The notes below the pieces were generated by a model. That model saw only the letters and a list, made by a program, of their open reading frames with translations. It was not told the DNA's origin and ran no database searches. This document shows, piece by piece, positions 34,899 to 46,699 of a DNA stretch of 64,000 nt (position 1 is its first letter; each line of letters starts with the position of its first letter). The stretch covers positions 19,825,772 to 19,889,771 of the forward strand of contig NC_062987.1 in the NCBI RefSeq assembly GCF_023078275.1, given 5' to 3'. The DNA is from Leguminivora glycinivorella (taxonomy: Eukaryota > Arthropoda > Insecta > Lepidoptera > Tortricidae). The translations under genes were made by a program, and so were the position numbers.

Positions 34899-35234
34899 CT
34901 CCCAGACGTATCCGTCGAAGTTCATCAACTTAGTGCGCCAGTTTCACGAGGGTATGACTGCTCGCGTACGTCACGAAAGCGCCCCAATTTCCAGTCACAA
35001 GCGGTGTCAAACAGGGTTGTGTTATGGCCCCATCCCCATCCCTATTTGCCATGCACTTAAAAATTGCAACCATCAGATAACCGTCAATTCCCGCTCGGAT
35101 AAAAGCATTTTTGACCTTGCACGACTCAAGGCTAAGAGCAAACTGCAGTGTGTCTCGGTCACGGAAATCCTATACGCCGACGACGTTTGTCTTATGGCCG
35201 ACAGCATGGAAACCCTACAGACTTATCTAGATAA
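34899..35234 (+). pseudogene. LINE reverse-transcriptase fragment, 5' part
   Basis: Residues such as SKFINLVRQFHEGM, then (in a shifted frame) SGVKQGCVMAP, then FDLARLKAKSK and LYADDVCLMADSMETLQTYL are reverse-transcriptase blocks of a non-LTR element. YADD is the catalytic motif. The style resembles RTE-like elements. The frame is shifted once near 35000. It stops at 35234 inside an Asn codon where the Helitron pair is inserted. Confidence 0.82.
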
Positions 35235-38002
35235 CTAGTTTTTTAAAGGTGCGCGGGGCCCGAGGGCCCCGCGGTGTTCTTTTTTTGTTTTGCTTTTGTG
35301 CTTTGCTTATGCTTTTGCTTTTTGTTTTTGGTTTTGAGCTATGCTTTTTTGTTTTTGTCCTTTGCTTGTTTGATTTATTGCTTTGCTTGTTTGCTTTTTT
35401 GGTTTAGCCTTTGCGTGCTTGGGAGCACTCTCTGCCCGCAGCTCGGCCTGCGGCCTCGCGTGCTTGGGAGCCTGTCAGACACGCTCCGGGCCTTCGGCCC
35501 TCCGCGTAGTTACTGTGGGTGTTGTAGGGAAGTTGGAGCTTAAACACGACCCAATAGTAAAAGTGTCTTGAGAAGTTTCGCTTCTCTAAGACACTTTTAC
35601 TATTGGGTCGTGTTTAAGCTCCAACTTCCCGGTCCGCCGGCGAGCCGATCAGGGACGCTCCGGGCCTTCGGCCCTACGCGGAGCTCGGCCTTCGGCCTTC
35701 GCTTGGTTTCGAAGCTCCGCGTCGGGCCTTCGGCCCGCCGCTTCGCTTATTTAGATACCTTTTGTTATTGTTTTGCTTGGGAGCACAGTCTGTACGCAGC
35801 TCGGCCTGCGGCCTTCGCGTGCTTGGGAGCACTCTGCCCGCAGCTCGGCCTGCGGCCTTCGCGTGCTTGGAAGCCTCTCAGGCACGCTCCGCGTAGTTAC
35901 TGTGAGATTTGTAGGTAAGTTGGAGCTTAAACACGACCCAATATTAAAAGTGTCTTGAGACGCTCACGACGGGCCTGCGGCCTGCGGCCTCCGGCCCGTC
36001 ATTTCGCTTCTCTAAGACACTTTTACTATTGGGTCGTGTTTAAACTCCAACTTCCCGGTCCGCCGGCGAGCCGATCAGGGACGCTCCGGGCCTTCGGTCC
36101 TACGCGGAGCTCGGCCTTCGGCCTTCGCTGGGTTTCGAAGCTCCGCGTCGGGCCTTTGGCCCGCCGCTTCGCTTATTTAGATACTTTTTGTTATTGTTTT
36201 CTTGGGAGCACAGTCTGCACGCAGCTCGGCCTGCGGCCTTCGCGTTCTTGGGAGCACTCTGCCCGCAGCTCGGCCTGCGGCCTTCGCGTACTTGGGAGCC
36301 TGTCAGACACGCTCCGGGCCTTCGGCCCTCCGCGTAGTTACTGTGGGGATTGTAGGATTTGTAGGGAAGTTGGACCTCCGGCCTGCGGCCTCCGGCCCGC
36401 CGCGTCGCTTTTTAGACACTTTTACTTATATTTTCTTGCTTGGGAGCATCTATCTGTACGCAGCTCGGAACTTGGACCGGAGCAATGACCGTCGGGCTGT
36501 AGAACGCTCCCTCAGGCTGGTAGGGAAATTTGACTTTGTCCCCTCTCGCCGCTGTTTTTGACTTTTCCAAAAAATTTTTTTTCTCATTTCTATTTTTGGC
36601 CCCCGCTCTTACCACGTGCCAAATTTGAACGCGCTCGGACCGAAAATAAAAAAAAAAAATTTCAAAGTCGGCCATTTTGAAATTTTGTAAATGCCATTCG
36701 ATGGACCTCAGATAACTGTACAACATTAGTTTAAGCACTATTAACCTTTTTCCTACCGTTACGAAGCTATGGGGATTTAAAAAAAAACCTCCATACAAAC
36801 TGGTAGGGAAATTTGACTTTGTCCCCTCTCGCCACTGTTTTTGACTTTTCCAAAATTTTTTTTTCTCATTTCTATTTTTGGCCCCCGTTCTTACCACGTG
36901 CCAAATTTGAACGCGCTCGGACCGAAAATTAAAAAAAAATTTTTCAAAGTCGGCCATTTTGAAATTTTGTAAATGCTATTCGATGGACCTCAGATAACTG
37001 TACAACATTAGTTCAAGCACTATTAACCTTTTCCCTACCGTTACGGAGCTATAGGGATATAAAAAAAGGACCTCCATACAAATTTCAATTGGCCTTCAAA
37101 GGGCGCCATTTTGAATTTTTCAAAATTTTCTTTTTGTATACTAATCTTGGGGTAGCTGTCTACCCGTGTGCAAAATTTCAGCGCGCTCGGACCATTTTGA
37201 AATTTTTCAAAAAAAAAAGTCGGCCATTTTGATTTTTTTTTAATGCCATTCGATGGACCTCGGGTGACTGTATAACATTTGTTTGAGCACTTTTCACTTC
37301 TTTGTACCGTTACGGAGCTATGGTAATTAAAAGAAAAACCTCCATTCAAATTTCAATTGGCCCTCAAAGGCCGCCATTTTGAATTTTTCAAAATTTTCTT
37401 TTTGAATATAAATCTTGTGGTGACCTTCCACCCGTGTGCCAAATCTCAGCGCGCTAGGCCCATTTTGAAATTTTTCAAAAAAAAAAGTCTGCCATTTTGA
37501 TTTTTTTTTAATGCAACTTTTTTCTACTCCGAGACCTGTATGACATTTGGTCGAGCACCCCCCGGCTATCTCTTACGGTTTAAAAGTTGCCATACAAAAT
37601 AAAAGTGGCCAGTTTTCCCACATTTATAGCATTTTTCAAAATTTTTTTATTTCATTCAAATCAAGGCCGCTTGGAGATTCTATGACCAAAATTTGAGCTC
37701 TCTACAACAAACTTGAAAAATCGTCAAAAAAAAAAGTCGGCCATTTTGAAAAAAAAATGGCGGCGTCAAAAACTGCCCAGGGTCCTCTATGACATTTGGT
37801 CGAACACTCCCCGGCTAAGTCCAGCCGTTTGGCCAGGCCGTCCGACATTTTTTTAACCGGAACCGGTAGACCGACGGTCTGATCTATCCGGGGTCGCAGG
37901 ACCAAACTCTATACGACGACACCAAACACTGCCACCTGCAAAAACTCCTTCTGCCCATTTTTTGAAAAATGTCAGTCGGGTTGTAGCTTTATATTATATA
38001 GA
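35235..38002 (-). mobile_element. Non-autonomous Helitron, copy 1 of a tandem pair
   Basis: 2768 bp. On the minus strand it begins TCTATATAATATAAAGC and ends AAAAAACTAG. A 9-bp GC hairpin (GCGGGGCCC / GGGCCCCGC) stands about 15 bp before the CTAG end, the standard Helitron 3' terminus. There is no target duplication and no Rep/helicase gene. On the plus strand the left half is CpG-rich palindromic modules, the right half about four degenerate ~280-bp tandem units around AGTCGGCCATTTTGAA. Long frames in the GC part are stop-poor by composition and are not genes. Confidence 0.88.
35528..35640. repeat. Long hairpin inside Helitron copy 1
   Basis: Arms of about 45-50 bp (AAGTTGGAGCTTAAACACGA and its complement, both joined to AGTAAAAGTGTCTTGAGAAG-type sequence) with a tiny loop. 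Equivalent hairpins with a GC insert in the loop recur at about 35913-36055, 38292-38435 and 38738-38883. Confidence 0.85.
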
Positions 38003-41000
38003 CTAGTTTTTTAAAGGTGCGCGGGGCCCGAGGGCCCCGCGGTCTTTCTTGTTGCTTTTTTGTTTTTTTTTTTGCTTTGCTTGTTTGTTTTTTTGCTTTG
38101 CTTTTTTGCTTTTTTGTTTCTTTGCTTAGCTTGTTTGTTTTTTTGCTTTACTTGTTTGCTTTTTGCTTTAGCCTTTGTGTGCTTGGAAGCACTCTCTGCT
38201 GTTCGCAGCTCGGCCTGCGGCCTTCGCGTGCTTGGGGGCCTGTCAGACACGCTCCGGGCCTTCGGCCCTCCGCGTAGTTACTGTAGGGGTTGTAGGGAAG
38301 TTGGAGCTTAAACACGATCCAATAGTTAAAGTGTCTTGAGAAGCTCACGACGGGCCTGCGGCCTGCGGCCTCCGGCCCGTCGTTTCGCTTCTCTAAGACA
38401 CTTTTACTATTGGGTCGTGTTTAAACTCAAACTTCCAGGACCGCCGGCGAGTCGATCAGGGACGCTCCGGGCCTTCGGCCCTACGCGGAGCTCGGCCTTC
38501 GGCCTTCGCTGGATTTCGAAGCTCCGCGTCGGGCCTTCGGCCCGCCGCTACGCTTATTATGACACTTTTAATTATTGTTCTGCTTGGTAGCACAGTCTGT
38601 ACGCAGCTCGGCCTACGGCCTTCGCGTGCTTGGGAGCACTCTGCCCGCAGCTCGGCCTTGCGGCCTTCGCGTGCTTGGGAGCCTCTCAGACACGCTCCGG
38701 GCCTTCGGCCCTCCGCGTAGTTACTATGGGGGTTGTGGGGAAGTTGGAGCTTAAACATGACCCAATAGTAAAAGTGTCTTGAGAAGCTCACGACGGGCCT
38801 ACGGCCTGCGGCCTCCGGCCCATCGTTTCGCTTCTCTAAGACACTTTTACTATTGGGTCGTGTTTAAGCTCCAACTTCCCGGACCGCCGGCGAGCCGATC
38901 AGGGACGCTCCGGGCCTTCGGCCCTACGCGGAGCTCGGCCTTCGGCCTTCGCTGGGTTTCGAAGCTCCGCGTCGGGCCTTCGGCCCGCCGCTACGCTTAT
39001 TATGACACTTTTAATTATTGTTCTGCTTGGGAGCACAGTCTGTACGCAGCTCGGCCTGCGGCCTTCGCGTGCTTGGGAGCACTCTGCCCGCAGCTCGGCC
39101 TGCGGCCTTCGCGTGCTTGGGAGTCTCTCAGACACGCTCCGGGCCTTCGGCCCTCCGCGTAGTTACTGGGGGTTGTAGGGAACTTGGCGCCCCTTCAGGG
39201 ACGCTCCGGGCCTTCGACCCTACGCGGAGCTCGGCCTTCGGCCTTCGCTTGGTTTCGAAGCTCCGCGTCGGGTCTCCGGCCCGCCGCGTCGCTTTTTAGA
39301 CACTTTCATTATTGTTCTGCTTGGGAGCATTCTCTGCCCGCAGCTCGGCCTGCAGCCTTCGCGTGCTTGATGGGAGCCTCTCAGACACGCTCCGGGCCTT
39401 CGGCCCTCCGCATAGTTACTGTGGGGGTTGTAGGGAAGTTGGCGCCCCTCTCAGGGACGCTCCGGGCCTTCGGCCCTACGCGGAGCTCGGCCTTCGGCCT
39501 TCGCTTGGTTTCGAAGCTCCGCGTCGGGCCTCCGCGGCACTTTACTTATATTTTTAGACACTTTTACTTATATTTTCTTGCTTGGGAGCACTGTCTGTAC
39601 GCAGCTCGGAACTTGGACCGGAGCAATGACCGTCGGGCTGTAGAACGCTCCCTCAGGCTGGTAGAGAAATTTGACTTTGTCCCCTCTCGCCGCCGTTTTT
39701 GACTTTTCCAAAAATTTTTTTTTCTCATTTCTATTTTTGGCCCCCGCTCTTACCACGTGCCAAATTTGAACGCGCTCGGACCGAAAAAAAAAAAAAATTC
39801 AAAGTCGGCCATTTTGAAATTTTGCAAATGCCATTCGATGGACCTCAGATAACTGTACAACATTAGTTTAAGCACTATTAACCTTTTTCCTGCCGTTACG
39901 GAGCTATGGGGATTTAAAAAAAAACCTCCATACAAACTGGTAGGGAAATTTGACTTTGTCCCCTCTCGCCACCGTTTTTGACTTTTCCAAATTTTTTTTT
40001 TCTCATTTCTATTTTTGGCCTCCGTTCTTACCACGTGCCAAATTTGAACGCGCTCGGACCGAAAATAAAAAAAAAAATTTCAAAGTCGGCCATTTTGAAA
40101 TTTTGTAAATGCCATTCAATGTACCTCAGATAACTGTATAACATTAGTTCAAGCACTATTAACCTTTTCCCTACCGCTACGGAGCTATGGGGATTTAAAA
40201 AAAGGACCTCCATACAAATTTCAATTGGCCTTCAAAGGGCGCCATTTTGAATTTTTCAAAATTTTCTTTTTGTATACTAATCTTGGGGTGGCTGTCTACC
40301 CGTGTGCAAAATTTCAGCGCGCTCGGACCATTTTCAAATTTTTCAAAAAAAAAAGTCGGCCATTTTGATTTTTTTTTAATGCCATTCGATGGACCTCGGG
40401 TGACTGTATAACATTTGTTTGAGCACTTTTCACTTCTTTGTACCGTTACGGAGCTATGGTAATTAAAAGAAAAACCTCCATTCAAATTTCAATTGGCCCT
40501 CAAAGGCCGCCATTTTGAATTTTTCAAAATTTTCTTTTTGAATACTAATCTTAGCGCGACCGTCCACCCGTGTGCCAAATCTCAGCGCGCTAGGACCATT
40601 TTGAAATTTTTCAAAAAAAAAAGTCGGCCATTTTGAATTTTTTTTAATGCAACTTTTTTCTACTCGGATACCTGTATGACATTTGGTCGAGCACCCCCCG
40701 GCTATCTCTTACGGTTTAAAAGTTGCCATACAAAATAAAAGTGGCCAGTTTTCCCACACTTGTAGCATTTTTCAATTTTTTTTTATTTCATTCGAATCAA
40801 GGCCGCTTGGAGATTCTATGACCAAAATTTGAGCTCTCTGCGATAAACTTGAAAAATCGTCAAAAAAAAAAGTCGGCCATTTTGAAAAAAAAATGGCGGC
40901 GTCAAAAACTGCCCAGGGTCCTCTATGACATTTGGTCGAATACTCCCCGGCTAACTCGAGCCGTTTGGCCAGGCCGTCCAACATTTTTTTACCCGGAACC

Positions 41001-41138
41001 GGTAGACCGACGGTCTGATCTATCCGGGGTCGCAGGACCAAACTCTATACGACCACACCAAACACTGCCACCTGCAAAAACTCCTTCTGCCCATTTTTTG
41101 AAAAATGTCAGTCGGGTTGTAGCTTTATATTATATAGA
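38003..41138 (-). mobile_element. Non-autonomous Helitron, copy 2 of a tandem pair
   Basis: 3136 bp with the same ends and hairpin as copy 1, abutting it directly (TATAGA/CTAG at 37997-38006). It carries more GC modules than copy 1 (extra ~370 bp), otherwise the same order. The downstream end at 41138 is followed by TTTGGAC, where the interrupted LINE frame resumes. Confidence 0.88.
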
Positions 41139-41203
41139 TTTGGACGAATCATGTCGCAAGTTTGGCTTAGTAATCAGTGCGTTGAAAACCCAGGTGTGAC
41201 ATA
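41139..41203 (+). pseudogene. LINE reverse-transcriptase fragment, continuation
   Basis: Reads LDESCRKFGLVISALKTQV then a stop, in phase with the codon broken at 35234. FGL.IS..KT is the block that follows YADD in these reverse transcriptases. It proves that 35235-41138 is an insertion. Confidence 0.85.
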
Positions 41204-41384
41204 ACAGTTGTAACGGACTAGCTCCTGGTCTATATTCATAAATTGAATCTAGATGAAGCCGTAAGATAGCTCGTATTGTTTCACCGCAGTGCGGTTGAAA
41301 TAGAGAATGAATATTAACAAGTGATGAGGCTTACCTTACAAAACTGATATGATGTGATGTTCCCAAATGATTTTTCAAACAACT

Positions 41385-41614
41385 AATAACCTAACCAGAA
41401 AATTAAAACAAAAAAACTCGACATAGTAGACCGATTTTCATGAAACATGGCTAAGAACACTTCCGACTAACTCAGCTTTCAAACAAATAAAACTAAATCT
41501 AAATCGGTTCATCCGTTCGAGAGCTACGATGCCATAGACAGACACACACACAAATAGACAGGCAGACAGACATGTCAAACTTATAACATGGGGTGTTTTT
41601 GCGTAGGGGGTTAA
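41385..41614 (+). repeat. Dispersed repeat with CAGA stretch
   Basis: Same family as 27508 with a short microsatellite. A (GAAT)n run follows at 41697-41745. Confidence 0.72.
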
Positions 41615-42027
41615 AAATCATTTTCCGATGTTTGTTTACCTACGCTACCGATCGTTCTCTTTAACCTCAAAAACACTGTCACCTATTTTACAATAGTGAA
41701 TGAATGAATGAATAAATGAAGAATGAATGAATGAATGAATGAATGACAATTGTCGCCCGACAATGACACTTCGTCGTTGATTGTCTGATCAAGAAGGAAA
41801 TCGTCACTACTTTGAAAAAAATTGTATCTTTTTCTTTCAATGAAGAAAAGAATGTAGTAAGTATATGTATAGAATGCATAGAGACTTATTTCTACTATTA
41901 CATATCATCGTTTTATCTTTTATGAGGAGCAAAATTGTGTATTTATTTATGAGATACGATTTTTCGATCCCTGTCAAAGTAGTGACGAAATATTGACGCA
42001 GAGTAACAATGTTACTTATCAACCGAA

Positions 42028-42188
42028 TGGCCGTAGCCGAATGGCAGTTCTGCGAAGCGAAACGGAGCCGAAACGCGGAAACGAAAACCGAAAGGCAGTC
42101 TGGCTCTGTCGCGGTAATACGCAAGAGCGATAGAGATAGATATCTACGAGCGTTTCGTTTGGTGAGCGTTTGTGCCATTCGGCTACGT
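42028..42188. mobile_element. AGCCGAATGGCA MITE, inverted
   Basis: GTAGCCGAATGGCAGTTCTG to GTGCCATTCGGCTACGTACC. Confidence 0.78.
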
Positions 42189-42317
42189 ACCCAGAAATAG
42201 TCGCAGAATTGTCAGTGTAAAGTGCCAATGTCACTGTGGTAAAATAAACTGATAGACTCAGTATTTTAAGTTTGTTTTTTATCATGCAGAAACGTCTGCG
42301 AGCGATATTACATATTT

Positions 42318-42377
42318 TTAACCCCCGACGCAAAAACGACGGGGTGTTATAAGTTTGACGTGTCTGTCTGTCTGTCC

Positions 42378-42419
<42 letters not shown>

Positions 42420-42598
42420 GTGTCTGTCTGTGGCATCGTAGCTCCCGAACGGATGAACCGATTTCGATTTAGTTTTTTTTTATTTGAAAGCTGTATTAGT
42501 CGGGAGTGTTCTTAGCCATGTTTCATGAAAATCGGTCCACTAGATCGCGGTCGGGGGTTTTTTCAAAATTTTAATTTTGTGGTTAGGTTATTAAATTA
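42318..42598 (-). repeat. Dispersed repeat with CTGT microsatellite
   Basis: Reverse copy of the 27508 repeat; (CTGT)n at 42362-42430. Confidence 0.78.
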
Positions 42599-42697
42599 AA
42601 GGAAAAATGGAAAAATTCACACCTCCGGCAGGACTCGAACCTGCGAACTTTGGCCTTACCGGGTCAGTATTTTAAGAATGTTCTTTAAAGCTCAGCC

Positions 42698-42913
42698 ACA
42701 TATGCGCGTTTTGAGAGCGTAGGCGGAGCGTTAGCGGAGCGCAATGATAGCGGTGCGCCGGACGAACGCTGGCGTTGCGCCCAGCGGACGCCAGCGGGAA
42801 CTAACAAGCGCGGATTACGAGCGGAATGCGCGCGGATTGCGAGCGGAACGCTAGCGTTCGTCCGGCACTCTGCTAACGCTAAGTACGTTATCAAAACGCT
42901 TTATGTGTGGCAG
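42698..42913. mobile_element. GC-rich MITE with GCGTTTTGA ends
   Basis: Ends CACATATGCGCGTTTTGAG and complement of CCACACATAAAGCGTTTTGA. The interior is built of GCGGAACGC-like words. A tRNA-like B box on the minus strand (GGTTCGAGTCCTGCC, about 42625-42645) lies just left. Confidence 0.65.
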
Positions 42914-42960
42914 ATGCTTCAATCTTCATTTAGTATCTAAAACTCTGCAGCCTATCTATT

Positions 42961-43284
42961 CAGGGTGGCTAGCCGAATGGCACAATCGCTCACGAAACGC
43001 TCACGAAACGAAGCGCTAGTAGATATCTATCTCTATCGCGCTTGCGTATTGGCGCGACAGAGCCAGCGGCGTATCGCTTTCGTTTGGCGTCGGAGAAATG
43101 CCATTCGGCTACGGGGCCTGATCAGGGTGGCTAGCCGAATGGCACAATCGCTCACGAAACGCTCACGAAACGAAGCGCTAGTAGATATCTATCTCTATCG
43201 CGCTTGCGTATTGGCGCGACAGAGCCAGCGGCGTATCGCTTTCGTTTGGCGTCGGAGAAATGCCATTCGGCTACGGGGCCTGAT
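42961..43284. repeat. Perfect 162-bp tandem duplication of an AGCCGAATGGCA MITE
   Basis: Units 42961-43122 and 43123-43284 read identically. Each holds a MITE with ends TAGCCGAATGGCA and TGCCATTCGGCTA. The long plus-strand frame through both is not a gene. Confidence 0.92.
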
Positions 43285-43587
43285 TACACACATGTTCATG
43301 ACTCGCTGTAATTCTGCGGCTCGCTATTGCGAACCAGTCGTGCGAGCAAAGCTGAGCGCTTTGAGAAGTGAAGCGATCCATTTATAAGTAGCACAGTATA
43401 ATAAAGAGTACTATCGTACAGTATGGCCACCACCTGCTTCCCGCTTGAAAGTGCTCACAGTTACCGCCTGTCAAGAAACTGACCAGACGACCTGTCATAT
43501 CTCACACAAGCATGGTACAGATGTAGTTCGAACAGGATTTCCTTCGGAAACGTTCGTATTTGTCATGCTAGTTCAGTCAATGTCAGT

Positions 43588-44259
43588 CACAGAGAACCTC
43601 CTATAGAGTGACAATATTGTAAATTTTGTGCGCGCTACAAATCACCAGTGCTTGGGGCGCGAGGAGCGGGACGGAATGTGTTTAGCGCGCTGCGATTGGT
43701 CGTTTCAAGGACGGCAGGCAGTCGCGCCAGATGAAAAGGGAGTCGCGTAAGTAGCCAGTGTAAGTTGACCTATGCCGGCTCTGAATAAATAAATTTGACT
43801 TATTTGTGGAATGTAATACCGTCTGTTTTTAAATTTGATCTTCTTGTTACCTTTCCACACTACAGGTGGACATCTTTAAGTCATCAAAATACCCTTTTTC
43901 AATTTTTTTATTGCGAAAAACACGAGCTGCTTTCGGGTCGGTTACTTGGTCGTTACTGATCGGGCACGGCGAGCGCCCGCTCTTATATCATGGCAAATAC
44001 AAGTAAGACTTTAGTAGTATTAGTTGGAGTAATAATAGTATTAGTTGGAGTAATAATAGTATTAGTTGGAGCTCGCTGCATTATATGAGAGAATGTTATG
44101 TACTCCGTAATTGTCATGTATATCAGTACTTAATACTTGTTTGAATGTTTGTTATGTGATTTACAATATATATGATGTGGATGTACTTTTATAATAAAAA
44201 TAAAAAGACTGGTGACCGCGAGTCGTCTTGTAATGGATGTCTATAGGGGTTGGTCTGTG
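43588..44259. mobile_element. CACAGA-ended DNA transposon, family 2, copy 2
   Basis: 672 bp with the same ends as copy 1, flanked by ATGTCAGT (43580-43587 and 44260-44267). It shows the uninterrupted site where gypsy entered copy 1 (at about 43683-43690). It carries its own extra ~200 bp at about 43998-44206 that copy 1 lacks. Confidence 0.88.
43998..44206 (+). other. ~200-bp insert with A-rich tail inside family 2 copy 2
   Basis: Absent from copy 1 at the same point. It contains three copies of an 18-23-bp word (AGTATTAGTTGGAGTAATAAT) near its left end and ends AATAAAAATAAAAAGA, so it may be a retroposed sequence. Its source was not recognised. Confidence 0.5.
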
Positions 44260-45255
44260 ATGTCAGTACATCTTTTACTGACACTGACTGAAATAGCACG
44301 ACGCGTTCGTACGTTTCCGTAACAATTCGAAGGCAAATCTTTTCGTACTACATCTGTACGCGTTCGCACACACGAGCTTAGACTGTGTGCGAAGGAAAGT
44401 GCTTCTTTCACATCGTCACCACTTTTTAAAAAACTAGTATCTTCGTCTGTCAATGAAAAGAAAATTGTAGTAAGTATGTATGGAATGCATATAGACTTAC
44501 TGCGTTTTAACTTCGAGGAACAGCGTGAGATACGAGATTTTTTTAAAGTAGTGACGATATGGTATACTTGATCGCCATTGTCCGTGGTGTGGTTTATAAT
44601 CTCTGGGCACGTAGCCAAATAGACAAGCGCTTACGGCAATATCGTTATCGTAGCTAACTATCTCTGTCGCTCTTCCGGATTAGAGCGACAGAGACAGACT
44701 GCATTCCGATCGTGCTGTACCTACCTCTTCTCGGAAAACAGGATGAGTTTGTTATTTGGCAACGATTAATCTAATCAGTATAGATTAATTAAGGTACTGC
44801 GAATAACGTTAAAGCCTAATTACAGGCAATTTTCAAAATTGACAAAAATAGGAAATTATTTTAATTTTAATAAAAAAAATCAAAACGGTCCGACACAGAT
44901 AAAAATCTGTGTCCTGTATCGTCTCCAATTCCAGCCATTTTTTTGGCAGTGTTATAAATTTTGACTTGCCCTCCATGCTATTTTAACGCCGATCACGTGG
45001 TGCCCACGTGGCGTCAAACGCGTCAAAAAAGTCAAAGATACTGAAGGTCAGACGAAATGCGGAGCAGTATGATGGAGGCTTTGACGTCTGTCTACCTTCA
45101 TCAATAGCCGGGTGCAGAGCGAGGCAATTTGGAAAATGCGCAGGGTTGCAAATAGGAAAAAAAAACAAATGCTTTTTTCAGAATTATAAAAAAAAACATG
45201 AAAAAAACCCAGCATCGATGTTTTTTTTTTCAATTTTTTTTTCTTGTTTTCAGAT

Positions 45256-45412
45256 GAACAAATAATACGACAATAACGGTTTTTCGTGATTTGTAACGTT
45301 TCAATAACAATAAAGTACAATTTTAAATCGATGGACATTCAATAGGTATATAAACGTTAATTGGGGAATCCCCGATGCGGCGTAGAGCGTGGAGAGGCGG
45401 ATGTGTTGTTGT
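45256..45412 (+). repeat. Left arm of a 2.8-kb-spaced inverted repeat
   Basis: GAACAAATAATACGACAATA to GGGGAATCCCCGATGCGGCG and CGTGGAGAGGCGG. The arm recurs inverted at 47946-48103. Confidence 0.8.
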
Positions 45413-45419
45413 GTTACGC

Positions 45420-45594
45420 ACTAGCTTTTGCCCGCGGCTTCGCTCGCGTTAGAAAGACAAAAAGTAGCCCATGTCACTCTCCATCCCTTCAAGTATCTCG
45501 ACTTAAAAAATCACGACAATTCGTCGCTCCGTTTTGCCGTGAAAGACGGACAAACAAACAGACACACTTTCCCATTTATAATATTAGTATGGAT
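45420..45594 (+). repeat. GCCCGCGGCTTCGCTCGCG dispersed repeat
   Basis: Same unit as 22873-23044, near-complete. Confidence 0.75.
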
Positions 45595-46615
45595 TCTATC
45601 AGAAAAACATATTATTTTCATATCTTCAAAACACTTTACCTACCCAATTGTGGCCGTATTGCAATGATTGCAAACATCAGTCAAAACTTAGACACGCCAT
45701 ATCACCAAGAAACGTTCTTAAAAAAAACATATTGATGTTTTATAACTTGTTTCTTATTTACAGCCAGGACTAAAGTAATATTATAGCAGCCTCCTTTTTT
45801 AAAATACTACCATAATGACGCTCAGCGGACAAAGGCTTTCTGTGATAATTTCGAGGTTTCGTCTTTTCACATTTTTTACGAGAGGCATTTTTTATTCATG
45901 ATTTCATTTTGCCTTTGTGGTCCGCTTTAAATATTTAAGCGTGTTTTTGTTATATTTTACAGCTAAATATTTGTCAATGCATTTGTCGTGTACGTATAAA
46001 TTTAATGTATTTTTGTATACCTTTCCCATCTACTGTCATTCTGTAGGAACCTCAGAACATATAATACTAGAGACCGTACAAGCAGAATACAGAATCATTT
46101 ATTTGTCCAACATAGGTGTAAATAAGTTGTTACATTACATTTCAGTTCAGTTTCACCATGTGGCGCCTCCGGCGGATGTGTCGTAATTGTTAGTGAGCAT
46201 ACGGTTGTCGTTGTGTGCGTGCCTGATGGCATAACACGCTGGCCGTTCGCATGTATTTACACAGACGTGGATATGATGCGCGTGTATTGTGTAGCCCTAG
46301 GAGCGTCTACCTACAAGTGTGTGTAGGGTTGAAAAAAAAAACGGTTTTTTTCTGGCTGAAAAATAAACATGAAAAAAAAAACCGTGAAAACAAACAGTTT
46401 TTTTTTTTTTGAGTATGTTTTTTTTCTAAACACAGACAAATACAACAAGACGGCCCTTACAGGGCGACTCGCGGTCACCAAGCATACGACAAATCAGGTT
46501 TATAAAAGTTTGAACGCGTGCGACACCGATCAGTAGCGCCCAAGTATACGACCCGCTAACAGTGTTCGTGTCCGCTCGGGAAAAAATCTTAAATAATCAA
46601 ATTTGGTTGCAAACA

Positions 46616-46699
46616 ATGGTCTCTTGCAGCATAAAGTGGTGTGGCAAGTCTTCTAACACTTCTACATATAAAAAAGATGGAATAACATTCCACAGTTAA
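46616..46699 (+). pseudogene. THAP-domain N-terminal fragment in P-like copy 2
   Basis: 27 codons, the same as copy 1 except T to I at residue 6 and loss of two residues (6 bp, in frame). Cysteines 4 and 9 and the GITFHS end are kept, as is the CACAGTTAAGT boundary. Preservation is consistent with recent copying and does not by itself show function. Confidence 0.65.

Noticed and set aside
35640..35760. UUCG tetraloop hairpins in GGGCCTTCGGCCC
   Set aside because: Pairing register gives a TTC triloop; the C(UUCG)G closing pair would need a C-C mismatch next to it.
36412..37349. Minus-strand frames with repeated MADFE...NEKK segments
   Set aside because: Translation of tandem ~280-bp AT-rich units of the Helitron; frame and ends vary between units.
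35274..39702. Many overlapping long frames in several phases (Ala/Gly/Leu/Arg-rich)
   Set aside because: They sit in CpG-rich Helitron modules where stops are rare in every frame. Both strands are open and no known domain appears.
42965..43387. 140-codon plus-strand frame with an internal repeat
   Set aside because: It is two identical MITE copies read through.
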